NCBI GenBank assembly: GCA_021298975.1
Contig: JAJTGC010000001.1
Location: 1 to 64,000, forward strand
DNA length: 64,000 nt
Direction: 5' to 3'
Origin: Oxalobacteraceae bacterium
Lineage (GTDB): Bacteria; Pseudomonadota; Gammaproteobacteria; Burkholderiales; Burkholderiaceae_D
Shown here: one piece after another, positions 39,453-50,323 of the stretch
Numbering within the stretch: the first letter of the stretch is position 1
Layout: each line of letters starts with the position of its first letter
Notes under the pieces: generated by a model
What the model was told of the DNA's origin: nothing
Database searches by the model: none
The model's input: only the letters and a program-made list of their open reading frames with translations
Position numbers and translations under genes: made by a program

Positions 39453-40019
39453 ATGAACAATCATTCCCAGCACCACAAGATCCGAGCAATTTTTGCAGCC
39501 CTCATCGGTGCGGTCATGGTGCAGGCTGCGCATGCAGAGAAAGCAGATTTCGACAAACCGACACAGGTCGAAGCCAATCATGGCACCTACGACGAATCCA
39601 AGCAAACCAATATCTTTACTGGCAACGTCGTTCTGACGCGCGGCACACTGGTGATGTACGCCGAAAAAATGACGGTACGCAAGGATGCGGCAGGCAATCA
39701 ATTTGCAACACTGTATGCCGCACCAGGGGGTGTCACCAAGTTTCGCCAACGGCGTGATGGCGGTAAAGATATGTGGATTGATGGCAGTGCTGCTGATCGC
39801 ATCGAATATGACACCAAAACCGAAATCGCAAAGCTGTTCAAGAACGCAAAAGTAAAGATGACAGACGCCGGCAAAGTGACCGATGAGGTCGAAGGCGAAT
39901 TCGTATCCTACGACAGCAAAACCGAGTTTTATACCGTGACCAACTCGACCGGTGGCGAAAGCAAGCCCGGCACCGGCAGGGTGCGGGTCATCATCCAGCC
40001 ACGTAACGCAGAAAAATAA
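39453..40019 (+). CDS. lptA: LPS transport periplasmic protein LptA
   Basis: Forms the periplasmic bridge for LPS between LptC and LptD. 188-residue precursor from MNNHSQHHK with a signal peptide (about 1-28, ending QAAHA). The OstA/LptA jellyroll begins DKPTQVEANHGTYDESKQTNIFTGNVVLTRGTLVMYAEKM. A strong AAGGAG ribosome site seven bases upstream selects this ATG over one nine codons earlier. Ends three bases before lptB. Confidence 0.95.
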   Translation: MNNHSQHHKIRAIFAALIGAVMVQAAHAEKADFDKPTQVEANHGTYDESKQTNIFTGNVVLTRGTLVMYAEKMTVRKDAAGNQFATLYAAPGGVTKFRQRRDGGKDMWIDGSAADRIEYDTKTEIAKLFKNAKVKMTDAGKVTDEVEGEFVSYDSKTEFYTVTNSTGGESKPGTGRVRVIIQPRNAEK

Positions 40020-40022
40020 ACA

Positions 40023-40775
40023 ATGCCCCCAAGCGCCTCCAGCACCCTGAGCGTACGCAACCTGCAGAAGAGTTATGGTGTGCGTCGCGTTGTGGAAGAC
40101 GTATCACTTGATGTCGTCAGCGGCGAAGTCATCGGTCTGCTCGGACCCAATGGCGCAGGCAAGACAACCTCGTTCTACATGATTGTGGGGCTGGTGCCAT
40201 CGGAGGCAGGCGAGATTCTGCTGGATGGTGAGCGCATTTCCAGACTACCCATTCATCGCCGTGCTGAACTCGGCCTGTCTTACCTGCCGCAAGAGGCCTC
40301 CGTTTTTCGCAAGCTGTCGGTAGAGGACAACATTCGCGCGGTGCTGGAATTACAAAAATCCGATGGCAAACCACTCACTCAGGCTGAAATCGACCAGAGG
40401 CTCGATACCTTGCTGGAAGAATTGCAGATCGCCAGTTTGCGTGAGAACCCAGCGTTGTCGCTATCGGGAGGCGAACGTCGCCGCGTAGAAATCGCGCGCG
40501 CACTCGCAAGCAACCCGCGCTTCATCCTGCTTGATGAGCCCTTCGCGGGCGTCGATCCGATTGCGGTCATCGAGATTCAGCGTATCGTGCGCTTTCTCAA
40601 AGCGCGTGGTATCGGTGTGCTGATCACGGACCACAACGTGCGAGAAACTCTCGGCATTTGCGATCGTGCTTACATCATCAATCAAGGCTCGGTACTGGCC
40701 TCGGGTAGTCCGGAGGACATCATTACCAATGAGTCAGTTCGTCGGGTGTATCTCGGCGAACATTTCAGGATGTAA
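40023..40775 (+). CDS. lptB: LPS export ABC transporter ATP-binding protein LptB
   Basis: Cytoplasmic ATPase driving LPS extraction by LptFG. 250 residues with Walker [10 protein letters not shown], signature [15 protein letters not shown], Walker [17 protein letters not shown] and H-loop [11 protein letters not shown]; the Q-loop context LPQEASVF is typical of LptB. lptF/lptG are not in the window. Twelve bases separate it from rpoN. Confidence 0.97.
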   Translation: MPPSASSTLSVRNLQKSYGVRRVVEDVSLDVVSGEVIGLLGPNGAGKTTSFYMIVGLVPSEAGEILLDGERISRLPIHRRAELGLSYLPQEASVFRKLSVEDNIRAVLELQKSDGKPLTQAEIDQRLDTLLEELQIASLRENPALSLSGGERRRVEIARALASNPRFILLDEPFAGVDPIAVIEIQRIVRFLKARGIGVLITDHNVRETLGICDRAYIINQGSVLASGSPEDIITNESVRRVYLGEHFRM

Positions 40776-40787
40776 GGGCCAGCTACG

Positions 40788-42260
40788 ATGAAGCAGACCC
40801 TACAGCTCCGCGTTTCACAGCATCTGGCGTTAACGCCACAGCTGCAACAATCGATACGATTGCTGCAGCTCTCTACGCTGGAACTGCATCAGGAACTGGA
40901 GCAAATGCTCACGGATAACCCCTTGCTGGAGCGGCTCGACGATCCCCTCGACAACTCGATACGCCTGTTAAGCGATGGCGCCATCAGCCAGGCACCGACC
41001 GCCTCCTCTACCGAAACAGAACCCGGTAGCGATGCGAGCGCCGCGCCTGAGGGTGCGCTCGATGCGCCCGCGCAGGGCGAAGAAGGTGGCGGCGCTGAAG
41101 CCGAATGGAGCTTTGATGATGTGGCGCGCTCGTCCAAGTCACCCGAAGATGATGATTCGCGTCCGCAGCTCGAAGCACATGAATCCACGCTGCGCGAGCA
41201 TCTTCTGGAGCAACTCTCGGTCACGGTCGACAATCGTCGCGACCGAGCGCTGGTGGAGCTATTGATCGAGGCCTTGGATGACAATGGCTATCTGGAGGAG
41301 CCATTGGAAGACATTCACGGCCGCCTTCCGGAAGAGCTCGACATCGACATGGACGAAATGCAGGTCGCGCTCAAGTTGCTGCAGAGTTTCGATCCGGCCG
41401 GGGTCGGCGCACGCAATGCCTCCGAATGCCTGTCACTGCAAATCCGACGCATGGAAAAGGTGCCCTTCGTAACGCGCCGGATGGCGCTCTTGCTGGTGGA
41501 AAATTACCTTGAACTATTCGCCCAGCGTGAGTTCAACAAGCTCAAGAAGGCACTGGATTGCGACGACGAGGACTTGCGCGAAGCACAGGTGGTAATCAAG
41601 TCGTGCAACCCACATCCAGGCGCCCCGTATGCGGGCGATGCGTCGGATTATGTGGTGCCGGATGTGATTGTCAAACGTGCAAAAAACGGGTGGCAAGTGA
41701 CGCTGAACCGGGACGTCATGCCCAAGCTGCGAGTCAACGCCATGTATGCCAATATCCTCAAGCAAAACAAGGGTGAGGGATCACTGACCTCGCAGCTTCA
41801 GGAAGCCAAATGGCTGATCAAAAACATGCGCCAGCGCTTTGACACGATACTGCGGGTAGCCCAGGCGATAGTGGAGCGACAACGGAATTTCTTCTCCCAC
41901 GGAGAAGTCGCCATGAAGCCGCTTGTACTGCGGGAAATTGCTGATACACTGGGCTTGCATGAGAGCACGATTTCCCGTGTTACCACGCAAAAATACATGC
42001 TGACGCCCCATGGCATGTTCGAATTGAAATACTTCTTTGGCAGCCACGTTGCCACTGAAGCGGGTGGCGAGGCTTCCTCGACCGCCATACGTGCTTTAAT
42101 CAAACAACTGATAGGAGCTGAGGACACCAAAAACCCGTTTTCCGATAGCAAAATTACGGATATGCTGGCTGAACAGGGAATGGTCGTAGCGAGACGCACG
42201 GTAGCAAAGTACCGCGAAGCGCTGAAAATTCCTCCGGTCAACCTGCGCAAGTCTTTGTAG
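40788..42260 (+). CDS. rpoN: RNA polymerase sigma-54 factor
   Basis: Sigma-54, 490 residues. Region I is glutamine-rich ([29 protein letters not shown]). An acidic region II follows (about 65-130), then the core-binding domain ([19 protein letters not shown]). The DNA-binding region carries the helix-turn-helix [17 protein letters not shown] and the RpoN box [10 protein letters not shown] near the C-terminus. Position between lptB and hpf is conserved in proteobacteria. It needs enhancer-binding activators encoded elsewhere. Confidence 0.98.
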   Translation: MKQTLQLRVSQHLALTPQLQQSIRLLQLSTLELHQELEQMLTDNPLLERLDDPLDNSIRLLSDGAISQAPTASSTETEPGSDASAAPEGALDAPAQGEEGGGAEAEWSFDDVARSSKSPEDDDSRPQLEAHESTLREHLLEQLSVTVDNRRDRALVELLIEALDDNGYLEEPLEDIHGRLPEELDIDMDEMQVALKLLQSFDPAGVGARNASECLSLQIRRMEKVPFVTRRMALLLVENYLELFAQREFNKLKKALDCDDEDLREAQVVIKSCNPHPGAPYAGDASDYVVPDVIVKRAKNGWQVTLNRDVMPKLRVNAMYANILKQNKGEGSLTSQLQEAKWLIKNMRQRFDTILRVAQAIVERQRNFFSHGEVAMKPLVLREIADTLGLHESTISRVTTQKYMLTPHGMFELKYFFGSHVATEAGGEASSTAIRALIKQLIGAEDTKNPFSDSKITDMLAEQGMVVARRTVAKYREALKIPPVNLRKSL

Positions 42261-42354
42261 CTTCCCGAGTTTTTAACCGTTGCTGGCCGCTCCGCGAATC
42301 ACCCTCCGATGATTTGCAAAAACGACAGCAACGCCATACCAAGGAGCACTCTGT

Positions 42355-42705
42355 ATGAATCTGAAAATTAGTGGGCATCATCTGGACCTTACCCCCGCCT
42401 TGCGAGCTTATGTTGAAAGCAAGCTCGAACGTATCAAGCGTCATTTTGACAATGTCATTGACGTGACCGTTACACTCTCCATCGACTCCCTGACAGAAAA
42501 AGAAAAACGCCAGCGTGCAGAAATCAATTTGCATTTGCGCGGCAAGGATTTGCATGTCGAGAGCGAAGCCCAAGACATGTACGCCGCCATCGATCTGCTC
42601 ATGGACAAGCTGGACCGACAGGTTTTGAAACACAAGGACAAGATTCAAGACCACCAGCATGAAGGCATCAAGCGCTACTCCGGCCCGGAGACGGAAGCGG
42701 CCTGA
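42355..42705 (+). CDS. hpf: ribosome hibernation promoting factor, short form
   Basis: 116-residue HPF/YfiA-family protein that binds the 30S subunit and helps form inactive 100S dimers. The start [33 protein letters not shown] is diagnostic. It lacks the C-terminal dimerisation domain of long HPF, so it is the short form. An AAGGAG ribosome site lies eight bases before the ATG. Last gene before a strong terminator. Confidence 0.95.
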   Translation: MNLKISGHHLDLTPALRAYVESKLERIKRHFDNVIDVTVTLSIDSLTEKEKRQRAEINLHLRGKDLHVESEAQDMYAAIDLLMDKLDRQVLKHKDKIQDHQHEGIKRYSGPETEAA

Positions 42706-42726
42706 CTCAAACCACAACCTTGTCAC

Positions 42727-42751
42727 GGGGCGCAGTCGCGCCCCTTTTTTT
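42727..42751 (+). terminator. intrinsic terminator after hpf
   Basis: A 7-base perfect stem GGGGCGC (42727-42733) and GCGCCCC (42738-42744) with loop AGTC is followed by seven T residues. It ends the kdsD-to-hpf plus-strand operon 21 bases after the hpf stop. The remaining ~145 bases before the next gene hold nothing I can identify. Confidence 0.88.
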
Positions 42752-42898
42752 CGAGCCCGTGACGGTACGCAGAATCATTCCCACGCCAATACAGGCTATC
42801 CCTGCGCCAAAGACCACCTTTCCCGCATGCAAAGCGCAAAGTCACGCATTCCCGATAAACTCACGTTTTTTGACTTACCACTCGGCTGACAACAACTT

Positions 42899-43990
42899 AT
42901 GAGCGACCTTGTATTGGCTGAAGTTAGCGGTCACACCGGCATCATCACGCTGAACCGTCCCAGTGCGCTGAATTCACTCACACTCGACATGGTTCGCACC
43001 ATGACCGGCGCTTTGCTGGACTGGCGAGATCAGTCAGACATTCATTGCGTACTCGTTCGCAGCAGCAGCGAAAAAGCCTACTGTGCAGGCGGCGATATCC
43101 GTTTTTTCTATCAAAAAGGTAAAGCGACAGCGACCGAGGGCGCGGCACTGATTGAGGATTTTTTTACCGAAGAATATGCGCTCAACCATCTGATTCACCA
43201 TTACCCCAAACCCTATATCGCGCTGATGGATGGCGTCGTTATGGGTGGCGGTATGGGCATTGCGCAGGCCGGACCAGCGGCGCGAATCCGTGTCGTCACC
43301 GAGCGCACGAAAATGGCCATGCCCGAAGTTGGAATCGGACTTTTCCCTGATGTGGGTGGCGGGCACTTTTTGTCGCATGCGAACGGACAACTCGGTACCT
43401 ATCTGGGGGTGACGGGTGACATGATCGCTGCCTCCGATGCGCTGTATGCCGGGCTGGCTGATGTATTTGTACCGGCTGCTGAACTGCCCGCTTTGCAGGC
43501 GATTGTCATCGCATCGTCGCCCGGCGGTCTGCGCGAGGCTATCGCGCGTTTCGCGGCACCTTTCGCCTCACAAGCGGATCCATCAAACAGTCGTCTTGCG
43601 GGGGTGGGAGAAGCGATTGAACGACATTTCTCAGGCAATTCGATTGCCGAGCTGATGGCATCGCTGTCTGAGGACGCCAGCGACTTTGCCGGCAAAACTC
43701 TGGAGATGATGCGCAAACGCTCACCCCTGATGATGTGTGTGACCCTGTCTCAGCTGCGACGTGCAGCAACGATGAGCATGGGTGACTGTCTGCGTATGGA
43801 ACGCACCATGGTCAGGCGCTGTTTCGAGTACGGCGAGGTGATTGAAGGCGTACGCGCGCTGGCGATAGACAAAGATCACTCGCCGAAGTGGCATCCGCCA
43901 ACGCTAGCCGAAGTTACGCCGGTGATGGTAGAGCGTTTCTTTGAAAGTGCATGGCCGGCTTATGCGCATCCATTGCGCACGCTGAAGTAA
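42899..43990 (+). CDS. enoyl-CoA hydratase/isomerase family, 3-hydroxyisobutyryl-CoA hydrolase-like
   Basis: Crotonase-fold protein of 363 residues, longer than simple enoyl-CoA hydratases (~260) and matching the ECH_2/HIBCH branch that hydrolyses 3-hydroxyisobutyryl-CoA in valine breakdown. Motifs: SSSEKAYCAGGDIRFFY (CoA and oxyanion hole), IALMDGVVMGGGMGIA, and MPEVGIGLFPDVGGG with the conserved glutamate. Substrate assignment within the family is uncertain. It stands alone between a terminator and the convergent dgt gene. Confidence 0.85.
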   Translation: MSDLVLAEVSGHTGIITLNRPSALNSLTLDMVRTMTGALLDWRDQSDIHCVLVRSSSEKAYCAGGDIRFFYQKGKATATEGAALIEDFFTEEYALNHLIHHYPKPYIALMDGVVMGGGMGIAQAGPAARIRVVTERTKMAMPEVGIGLFPDVGGGHFLSHANGQLGTYLGVTGDMIAASDALYAGLADVFVPAAELPALQAIVIASSPGGLREAIARFAAPFASQADPSNSRLAGVGEAIERHFSGNSIAELMASLSEDASDFAGKTLEMMRKRSPLMMCVTLSQLRRAATMSMGDCLRMERTMVRRCFEYGEVIEGVRALAIDKDHSPKWHPPTLAEVTPVMVERFFESAWPAYAHPLRTLK

Positions 43991-44038
43991 ATAGACGATG
44001 AACCCGTGTTGAAACCCGCGTTTCAGATGATTGCCTGA

Positions 44039-45178
44039 TCAGATCTCATCGACAGCAAATAATCGCCGGTATTCACGCATGGCATAGCGATCGGTCATGC
44101 CTGCGATGTAATCGGCCACCTTGCGCGCCTGCTCGTCTATATTCCCGCCGTTCGCCTGATAATCAGGCGGCATCAGCTGCGGGCCTTCGAGGAAGATATT
44201 AAACAAGTCAGTGACAATGCGTCGGGCCTTGCTGGTCATGCGGTTGACCACATAGTGCTGATAGAGATTCGTCCTGAGGAAGCGCTTGAGTTCTTGCGCT
44301 TCCTGTTTCATGTTGTCGGAGAAGGCAATCAGTGCTGATGCATTGCGCACATCGTCGATCGACTTCACGCCGGCATCGCGGATCTGCGTACGCGAGGTAT
44401 CGATCAGATCAACAACCAGCGCATTAATCATGCGACGAACCGTTTCGTTAATGGCGCGCCGACCCTGAATGCCCGGAAACTCCTTCTGTACCAGCAGCCA
44501 GTAGCGCCCATACAGAGTGACCTCATCGAGCTGTACCGTGGTCAGCAAGCCCGAACGAAGACCGTCATCAATATCGTGGTTGTTATACGCAATCTCGTCG
44601 GCCAGATTGGCCAGCTGCGCTTCGAGGCTGGGCTGCTTGCGCTCGATGAAGCGGCGACCGATTTCCCCCAAAGGTTCTGCATTGGGCAGTGAGCAGTGCT
44701 TGAGCACGCCCTCACGCGTTTCAAACATGAGATTGAGACCATCAAACGCGCCATACCGCTGCTCCAGCTTGTCGATCACACGCAGACTCTGCAGATTGTG
44801 CTCGAAGCCGCCATAGGCTTTCATGCAGGCGTTCAGTGCATCCTGTCCTGCGTGACCGAAGGGCGTATGCCCCAAATCATGGGCCAGCGAGATCGCTTCG
44901 ACCAGATCTTCATTGAGTTGCAGATTGCGCGCGAGCGAACGCGCAATCTGCGCAACCTCGATACTGTGCGTTAGCCGCGTGCGGAATAAATCACCCTCGT
45001 GATTGACGAACACCTGTGTCTTGTACTCAAGACGACGAAAAGCGGTGCAATGAATGATGCGGTCGCGGTCGCGCTGAAACTCACTGCGGGTATCGGAAGC
45101 GCCTTCGACAAAATGGCGACCGCGAGACAGGGCTGAACGGGCCGCGTACGGCGCAAGATGCCCCTCGAAATCAGCCAT
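44039..45178 (-). CDS. dgt: deoxyguanosinetriphosphate triphosphohydrolase-like protein
   Basis: HD-domain dNTPase of 379 residues from [21 protein letters not shown]. The HD motif region is [16 protein letters not shown] and [18 protein letters not shown], with further HD-core residues in [14 protein letters not shown]. This is the shorter type-2 dGTPase-like subfamily. The start shares one base with the aroB stop (TGATG), placing it at the end of the pilMNOPQ-aroK-aroB-dgt operon. The frame extends seven codons upstream inside aroB. Confidence 0.93.
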   Translation of the reverse strand: MADFEGHLAPYAARSALSRGRHFVEGASDTRSEFQRDRDRIIHCTAFRRLEYKTQVFVNHEGDLFRTRLTHSIEVAQIARSLARNLQLNEDLVEAISLAHDLGHTPFGHAGQDALNACMKAYGGFEHNLQSLRVIDKLEQRYGAFDGLNLMFETREGVLKHCSLPNAEPLGEIGRRFIERKQPSLEAQLANLADEIAYNNHDIDDGLRSGLLTTVQLDEVTLYGRYWLLVQKEFPGIQGRRAINETVRRMINALVVDLIDTSRTQIRDAGVKSIDDVRNASALIAFSDNMKQEAQELKRFLRTNLYQHYVVNRMTSKARRIVTDLFNIFLEGPQLMPPDYQANGGNIDEQARKVADYIAGMTDRYAMREYRRLFAVDEI

Positions 45179-46284
45179 CACGATACCTGCCCGACACACG
45201 CCGACAGGGTGGCCTGCAACAGATCGTTGTGAGCACTCGTGATCACGGCCTGACCCAGCGGCTTGAGCAGAATGAATTTGATTTCTCCACCTTCATTTTT
45301 CTTGTCAACCTCCATCAACTCCAGCCAGCGGTCGGCCCCCAGATCAGGCGCGACTACAGGGAGGCCAGCGGCTTTCACGAGTGCGGTAATACGCGACTTG
45401 TCTTGCGCTGACAGATAGCCCAGCCGATGCGACAAATCTGCCGCCATCACCATACCGCAACCCACCGCTTCGCCATGCAACCACTCACCGTATCCCATTC
45501 CCGCTTCAATCGCATGGCCGAAGGTGTGCCCAAAATTAAGAATGGCGCGCAAGCCTGATTCACGCTCATCCTGTCGCACGACATCCGCCTTGATTTCACA
45601 AGACCGCTGAATCACGTGCGCCAGCGCTGCATCATCGCGCGCCATGAGCTTGTCCATGTGCGCTTCCAGCCAGCTAAAAAATGCTGCATCAATGATGGCG
45701 CCGTGCTTGATGACTTCAGCGAGCCCGGCAGAGAGTTCGCGCTGGGGCAGCGTGGACAACGTGGTGGTGTCGGCCAGTACCGATTGCGGCTGGTAAAACG
45801 CACCAATCATATTTTTTCCGAGCGGATGATTGATCGCTGTCTTGCCGCCGACTGAAGAATCTACTTGGGCCAGCAGGGTCGTGGGGATTTGCACGAATGG
45901 TACACCGCGCATATACGTAGCCGCAGCAAAACCGGTCATATCGCCAATCACACCACCACCCAACGCCAACAGCGTCGTCTTGCGGTCACATTTATTTTCA
46001 AGCAGTGCATCAAAAATGCGCATCAGATTGTCGACATTTTTTTCTTCTTCTCCATCAGGCAGCACGATGGAGAGGCACTGCTTGCCAGCAGCCTCAAGCA
46101 TGGTGGTCAGCCGCTGAAGATAAAGAGGCGCAACCACCGTATTCGTAACGATAGCCACACGCTTGCCGGGAATATGTTTCGCAAAGTCCGGTTGGTCCAG
46201 CAAATGACGTCCGATGATGATGGGATAACTACGCTCTCCCAGTGATACCGTGAGATCCGCAAAAACAGAATGAGTTGATGTCAT
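45178..46284 (-). CDS. aroB: 3-dehydroquinate synthase
   Basis: Second step of the shikimate pathway (DAHP to 3-dehydroquinate), 368 residues. NAD- and substrate-binding motifs [41 protein letters not shown] are complete, as are the zinc ligands in GLAEVIKHG and [13 protein letters not shown] (two histidines) and [10 protein letters not shown]. Overlaps aroK by four bases and dgt by one. Confidence 0.97.
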   Translation of the reverse strand: MTSTHSVFADLTVSLGERSYPIIIGRHLLDQPDFAKHIPGKRVAIVTNTVVAPLYLQRLTTMLEAAGKQCLSIVLPDGEEEKNVDNLMRIFDALLENKCDRKTTLLALGGGVIGDMTGFAAATYMRGVPFVQIPTTLLAQVDSSVGGKTAINHPLGKNMIGAFYQPQSVLADTTTLSTLPQRELSAGLAEVIKHGAIIDAAFFSWLEAHMDKLMARDDAALAHVIQRSCEIKADVVRQDERESGLRAILNFGHTFGHAIEAGMGYGEWLHGEAVGCGMVMAADLSHRLGYLSAQDKSRITALVKAAGLPVVAPDLGADRWLELMEVDKKNEGGEIKFILLKPLGQAVITSAHNDLLQATLSACVGQVS

Positions 46285-46877
46285 GGCAGGGAATCGGATT
46301 CGGCTTCGCGGTTATCGGCGTTGGTTGATAATTCAATGTCAACCTGCGGGTTGGGGGTGTTGCTCTCTAGTTGCGAAAGAATGTTATGAACAACGGAATG
46401 GACATTTGGCCTGCCGGTTTCGATGATGATGTGTGCGATTTCCTCATAGAGCGGCGCCCGCACACGCGAAAGCTCTTCTATTTTCGCTCTCGGATCAGCG
46501 GTCTGCAGCAAGGGGCGATTTTTGTCATGGCTGGTGCGCTGAAGAATGCTGGCCACGGATGCACGCAGATAAATCACCGTCCCGCGCTCGCGCAGAAGCT
46601 GCCGGCTGGTGTCATTCAGCACCGCACCACCGCCGGTCGCCAGCACGACCCCTTGCTGTTCGGTGAGATCGCGTATGACATCTGCCTCGCGCTGACGAAA
46701 ACTGGCTTCGCCTTCGATTTCAAAAATCAGCGGAATGGACGCACCGGTTCTCGCCTCGATTTCCTGATCTGCGTCGATAAAACGCAAATTCAGTTTCTTT
46801 GCCAGCGAGCGCCCTATCGTCGTCTTGCCTGAGCCCATCAAGCCGACCAGGAAGATATTGTTCGTTGAATTCTGCAT
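46281..46877 (-). CDS. aroK: shikimate kinase
   Basis: Phosphorylates shikimate at O3. 198 residues with Walker [12 protein letters not shown], substrate-binding [11 protein letters not shown] and the ATGGGAV loop, plus the lid-region arginines in DKNRPLL. The C-terminal ~25 residues (after QLESNTP) are an unconserved tail. Begins 91 bases after pilQ; aroK downstream of pilQ is a classic arrangement. Confidence 0.96.
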   Translation of the reverse strand: MQNSTNNIFLVGLMGSGKTTIGRSLAKKLNLRFIDADQEIEARTGASIPLIFEIEGEASFRQREADVIRDLTEQQGVVLATGGGAVLNDTSRQLLRERGTVIYLRASVASILQRTSHDKNRPLLQTADPRAKIEELSRVRAPLYEEIAHIIIETGRPNVHSVVHNILSQLESNTPNPQVDIELSTNADNREAESDSLP

Positions 46878-46968
46878 TATTGCCGCCAGTCGGGCATATT
46901 TCCCCGGAAAGACAACAGTTTATCGCATCCGCCGACCAGATACGGGCGCCAACCCGGACCCGTCCGAT

Positions 46969-49089
46969 TCATCGCGCTATGGGCGAATCCGTAACGATGC
47001 GGGGTGTGATGAAGATCAGCAGTTCGGTCTGATCCCGGGTGCGGCGCGTACTGCGGAACAGACGACCCAGCACCGGGATATCGCCCAACAGCGGCACTTT
47101 GAGCTCACTGTCGATCTCGGTCTGCGTGAAAATGCCGCCCAGGACCACCGTACCGCCATTCTCGACCTGCACATTCGTTTTGACGTGCTTGGTGTTGATG
47201 GCGAAGCTGGAGCCCACGGCCACACCACGAGAATCTTTGGCAACATCCACCACCAGAATGACGTTGCCGTCTGGCGTAATCTGAGGCGTGACCTCCAGTT
47301 TGAGATTCGCCTTCTTGAATTGAATCGACGTCGCGCCGCTACTGGTCGCCTGTTGAAAAGGAATTTCCTCGCCCTGCTCGATCAGCGCCGGCTGCTGATC
47401 GGCAGTGACCACGCGTGGGCTGGAGATGATTTTCCCTTTACCGTCAGCTTCCAGCGCGGACAGCTCAAGATTCAGAAAGCGATTGGCATTCGCAGAAAAA
47501 AGACTGATTCCCATACTCGCCGGTGATGCGCCATTGATTGACGCGGCAGGCAAGTTAATAAATTGCGTGTTGGGGATAAAAGATTGTTGGGTCACTGCCG
47601 CTTGCAGCGTCTGCTCGCCCACGCCGAGGTAATTTCCGGTGACCGCCAGCCGACTGGCGCCGGGCAGATTGACACCAGGCGCCGCACCGCGTCCACCGCG
47701 CAGATCGGCAAAGCCGAGTTTTACGCCCAGACTTTTGCTGAAGGTGTCATCTGCCTCGACGATACGGGCTTCGATCATGACCTGACGGGTGGGTATGTCA
47801 GTCAGCTGTATCAGCTTGCGTACTTCCTCCAGACGGCTGGGGGTATCGGTAACAAACAATTTGTTGGTACGTGGCTCAGCCGATGCACTGCCGCGACGCG
47901 ACAAAATGCTGCCGCGCCCGGCCTGACCATCGAGACCGAAGACCTGACGAAAGGCATCCGCTTTTTGATAATTCAGCTGAAAGGTCTCGGTGATCAAAGG
48001 CTCAAGCTCGGAAATCTGCGCGCGCTGCTCGAGCTCCAGCCTTTCCTTGGTTAATAATTCATCCTTGGGTGCGATCCAGAGCACATTACCATTGCGACGC
48101 ATGTCCAGCCCCCGCGCCTGCATCACGATGTCGAGCGCCTGATCCCAAGGCACGTCCTTCAACCGCAGCGTGAGGTTACCGTTCACACTGTCGCTGGCAA
48201 CCACATTGAGGCCGGTGAAGTCTGCAATGACCTGCAGCAATGCACGTACCTCGATGTTTTGAAAATTCATCGATAGCTTGTCACCCCGATAGCCACGATT
48301 GCTTGTCGTGGTTTTGCCATCATCCGGTTTGACAGATCGCACTTCAAGTACCAGTCGCCGATCGGTCTGCCAGGCCAGATGCTCCCATTGGCCACGCGGC
48401 TCGATCAGCATGCGCACCGTGTCACCGTCGGCGCGGGTAGTAATGAATTGCACCGGCGTACCAAAATCAGCCACATCCAATTTGCGTCGAAGTACTTCGG
48501 GCAAACTGGTTTTCATGAAATCGACGATGAGTGACTGACCCTGACGGCGCACATCCATCGATGACTGGGTTTTTGCCAAGTCAATGATGATGCGTCCGGT
48601 ATCGCCGTCCCCTCGCCGAAAATCCATATCGACAATCGCGTTCTTTTCCATCGCGAGGTTCGCAGCACGGGCACTTTGGTCTGCACCGACTTTCTCGTCG
48701 CCCAGAATCACCATCAGCGTCTGTCCTGTCACGCGCATGCTGAATTGCTGCGGACGTTTGAGATTGAGCACAATACGCGTGCGCCCTGATGCCTGCACCA
48801 GATCCGCATGACGCAGCTCACCTGCATCGAATACTCGTCGGGTCTGTCCGGTGGCATTCAGCGTATCCGGAAAATCGAGCACAATTCTTGGCGGGGACAC
48901 GGTGGAGAAGCTTCCGGGCAGTGTAGCGAGTGCCTGACGCATAGGGATACGCAGTGTCAGTACCGACCCGTTATGGCTAGCCTCGATACCAGTGATCGCA
49001 TTGAGCTCCGCCCGTGTGTTTGCGATCATCAACGCAAACAGCATGCAGCCCATGCACCAGCGCCCTGCTGCCAACCCAACTGCTTTCAT
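46969..49089 (-). CDS. pilQ: type IV pilus secretin PilQ
   Basis: Outer-membrane secretin through which the pilus exits. The 706-residue precursor has a signal peptide (about 1-28), AMIN-type peptidoglycan-binding domains in the N-terminal third, an STN/secretin N0 segment (SMNFQNIEVRALLQVIADFTGLNVVASDSVNGNLTLRL) and N1 domain, then the secretin core (RQVMIEARIVEADDTFSKSLGVKLGF, and VLGGIFTQTEIDSELKVPLLGDIPVLGRLFRS). The start shares one base with the pilP stop (TAATG). Confidence 0.97.
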   Translation of the reverse strand: MKAVGLAAGRWCMGCMLFALMIANTRAELNAITGIEASHNGSVLTLRIPMRQALATLPGSFSTVSPPRIVLDFPDTLNATGQTRRVFDAGELRHADLVQASGRTRIVLNLKRPQQFSMRVTGQTLMVILGDEKVGADQSARAANLAMEKNAIVDMDFRRGDGDTGRIIIDLAKTQSSMDVRRQGQSLIVDFMKTSLPEVLRRKLDVADFGTPVQFITTRADGDTVRMLIEPRGQWEHLAWQTDRRLVLEVRSVKPDDGKTTTSNRGYRGDKLSMNFQNIEVRALLQVIADFTGLNVVASDSVNGNLTLRLKDVPWDQALDIVMQARGLDMRRNGNVLWIAPKDELLTKERLELEQRAQISELEPLITETFQLNYQKADAFRQVFGLDGQAGRGSILSRRGSASAEPRTNKLFVTDTPSRLEEVRKLIQLTDIPTRQVMIEARIVEADDTFSKSLGVKLGFADLRGGRGAAPGVNLPGASRLAVTGNYLGVGEQTLQAAVTQQSFIPNTQFINLPAASINGASPASMGISLFSANANRFLNLELSALEADGKGKIISSPRVVTADQQPALIEQGEEIPFQQATSSGATSIQFKKANLKLEVTPQITPDGNVILVVDVAKDSRGVAVGSSFAINTKHVKTNVQVENGGTVVLGGIFTQTEIDSELKVPLLGDIPVLGRLFRSTRRTRDQTELLIFITPRIVTDSPIAR

Positions 49090-49655
49090 CAGCGTTTCTC
49101 CTGCAATACCAGTCGCGCGCGTCGCTTGACCCAGGTCGTGCCCGCGTCCTGCACCAATTCCTCAATGTCGATGGCGCTTTCGCCAATCGCGATCACTTTG
49201 CCCATGTCCGGTCCGAGATGGCTGCCCAGATGTACCTGATGAATGACCTTGTCTGCCTCAACCAGTGCCACTGCTTGTCCCTGACGACGCATATGTCCTA
49301 CTAGCCGCAGGCTGTCCAGCGGAAAGGACTCCAGCGGCTCCCGCGCGCGGCGCGTATCCGGTTGCAAACCGATTGCGTTGAACTCCGTGCTCAGAGATGC
49401 AGAAATTTTGGTGACATCAAAGGGATCCAGGCGGCCAGAGGCTTGATAGTGAAATTCCTCGATGGCTCGACGCGGTGGCAACTCAACCGATAACGGATGA
49501 GACTGCTGCCTGGTCTGGCTCATCCAGGTACGCAAATCATGTTCAGGAACATCACTGCAGCCAACCAGAAGTGTGCTCATCAGACCGAGCATTTTTATCA
49601 AAATGAATGACGCACAAGGACGCGTACCGTCGCAAGCCGGTCGCAGACATTTCAT
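49089..49655 (-). CDS. pilP: type IV pilus inner-membrane lipoprotein PilP
   Basis: 188 residues with a lipoprotein signal ending in the lipobox LVGC (Cys at 33). The C-terminal HR domain contains FPLDSLRLVGHMRRQGQAVALVEADKVIHQVHLGSHLGPDMGKVIAI, typical of PilP, which connects the PilMNO platform to PilQ. Overlaps pilO by four bases and pilQ by one. The ATG used is preceded closely by the pilO end; a shorter start near MLGLMST is possible. Confidence 0.93.
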   Translation of the reverse strand: MKCLRPACDGTRPCASFILIKMLGLMSTLLVGCSDVPEHDLRTWMSQTRQQSHPLSVELPPRRAIEEFHYQASGRLDPFDVTKISASLSTEFNAIGLQPDTRRAREPLESFPLDSLRLVGHMRRQGQAVALVEADKVIHQVHLGSHLGPDMGKVIAIGESAIDIEELVQDAGTTWVKRRARLVLQEKR

Positions 49656-50323
49656 TTATTTCCCCGCTTCTTGCTGTCCTCGGCAATCTTCTTTTGCGCC
49701 GCCAGCTCATCCTTGTCGAGGTAGCGAAAAGTGTGAACCACGCCTTCGAAGCTTTGCACACCCTCGCGTAATTGTGTGATGGCGATTCTGTCGAGTGTGA
49801 CTATGCGCTGCAGATTGGCGATATCGCTCGTGAAACCTGCCAGCGCATGATAGTTACCCGTGAGTTTGATTTCAATCGGCAGCTCTGCATAAAAATCATG
49901 CAATCTGACCTGACCCGGCTTGAACAATTCGAATTGCAGGCCGCGATTGATGCCCGCCTGATTGATTTCAGACAGCAATGCATCCATCTCGGACTTGCCT
50001 GGTAGTTGCTGTTCCAGCTTGTCGACTTGCGACTGCACTTGTATTTTTTGCTGACGCAAGATATCCAGATGTCCCGACTGCCTTGCTTTTTCAGTAAATG
50101 CTTGTTTCTGACGAAGCTCCTCAGCCTGACCCGAGGCCAGCGCTTCCCATTGCGCTGTCCATACCAGCCACCCCCCTGCCATGACGACCATCAGCGAAAC
50201 TCCAAACGCGCACAACAGCCGGGGAATGATGCGCCAGGTAGCCGGATGCCGACCTTGCAAGCCCTGAAATTGCGCTGCGATTAGCTGCCAGTTGAGGGAG
50301 GTGCGACGCTGAATGGATATCAT
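49652..50323 (-). CDS. pilO: type IV pilus inner-membrane protein PilO
   Basis: Bitopic protein (223 residues): a short cytoplasmic N-terminus, one membrane helix (about 34-53), a periplasmic coiled-coil (about 60-110) and a ferredoxin-like domain. The segment FELFKPGQVRLHDFYAELPIEIKLTGNYHALAGFTSDIA is characteristic of PilO. Heterodimerises with PilN. Four-base overlaps link it to pilN and pilP. Confidence 0.95.
   Translation of the reverse strand: MISIQRRTSLNWQLIAAQFQGLQGRHPATWRIIPRLLCAFGVSLMVVMAGGWLVWTAQWEALASGQAEELRQKQAFTEKARQSGHLDILRQQKIQVQSQVDKLEQQLPGKSEMDALLSEINQAGINRGLQFELFKPGQVRLHDFYAELPIEIKLTGNYHALAGFTSDIANLQRIVTLDRIAITQLREGVQSFEGVVHTFRYLDKDELAAQKKIAEDSKKRGNK

Noticed and set aside
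42745..42898. Small gene between hpf and the HIBCH-like gene
   Set aside because: Short open frames exist but carry no conserved sequence or ribosome site and overlap the hpf terminator.
44009..44030. Terminator in the convergent gap between the HIBCH-like gene and dgt
   Set aside because: Only a 5-base GAAAC/GTTTC stem without a T-run; too weak to call.
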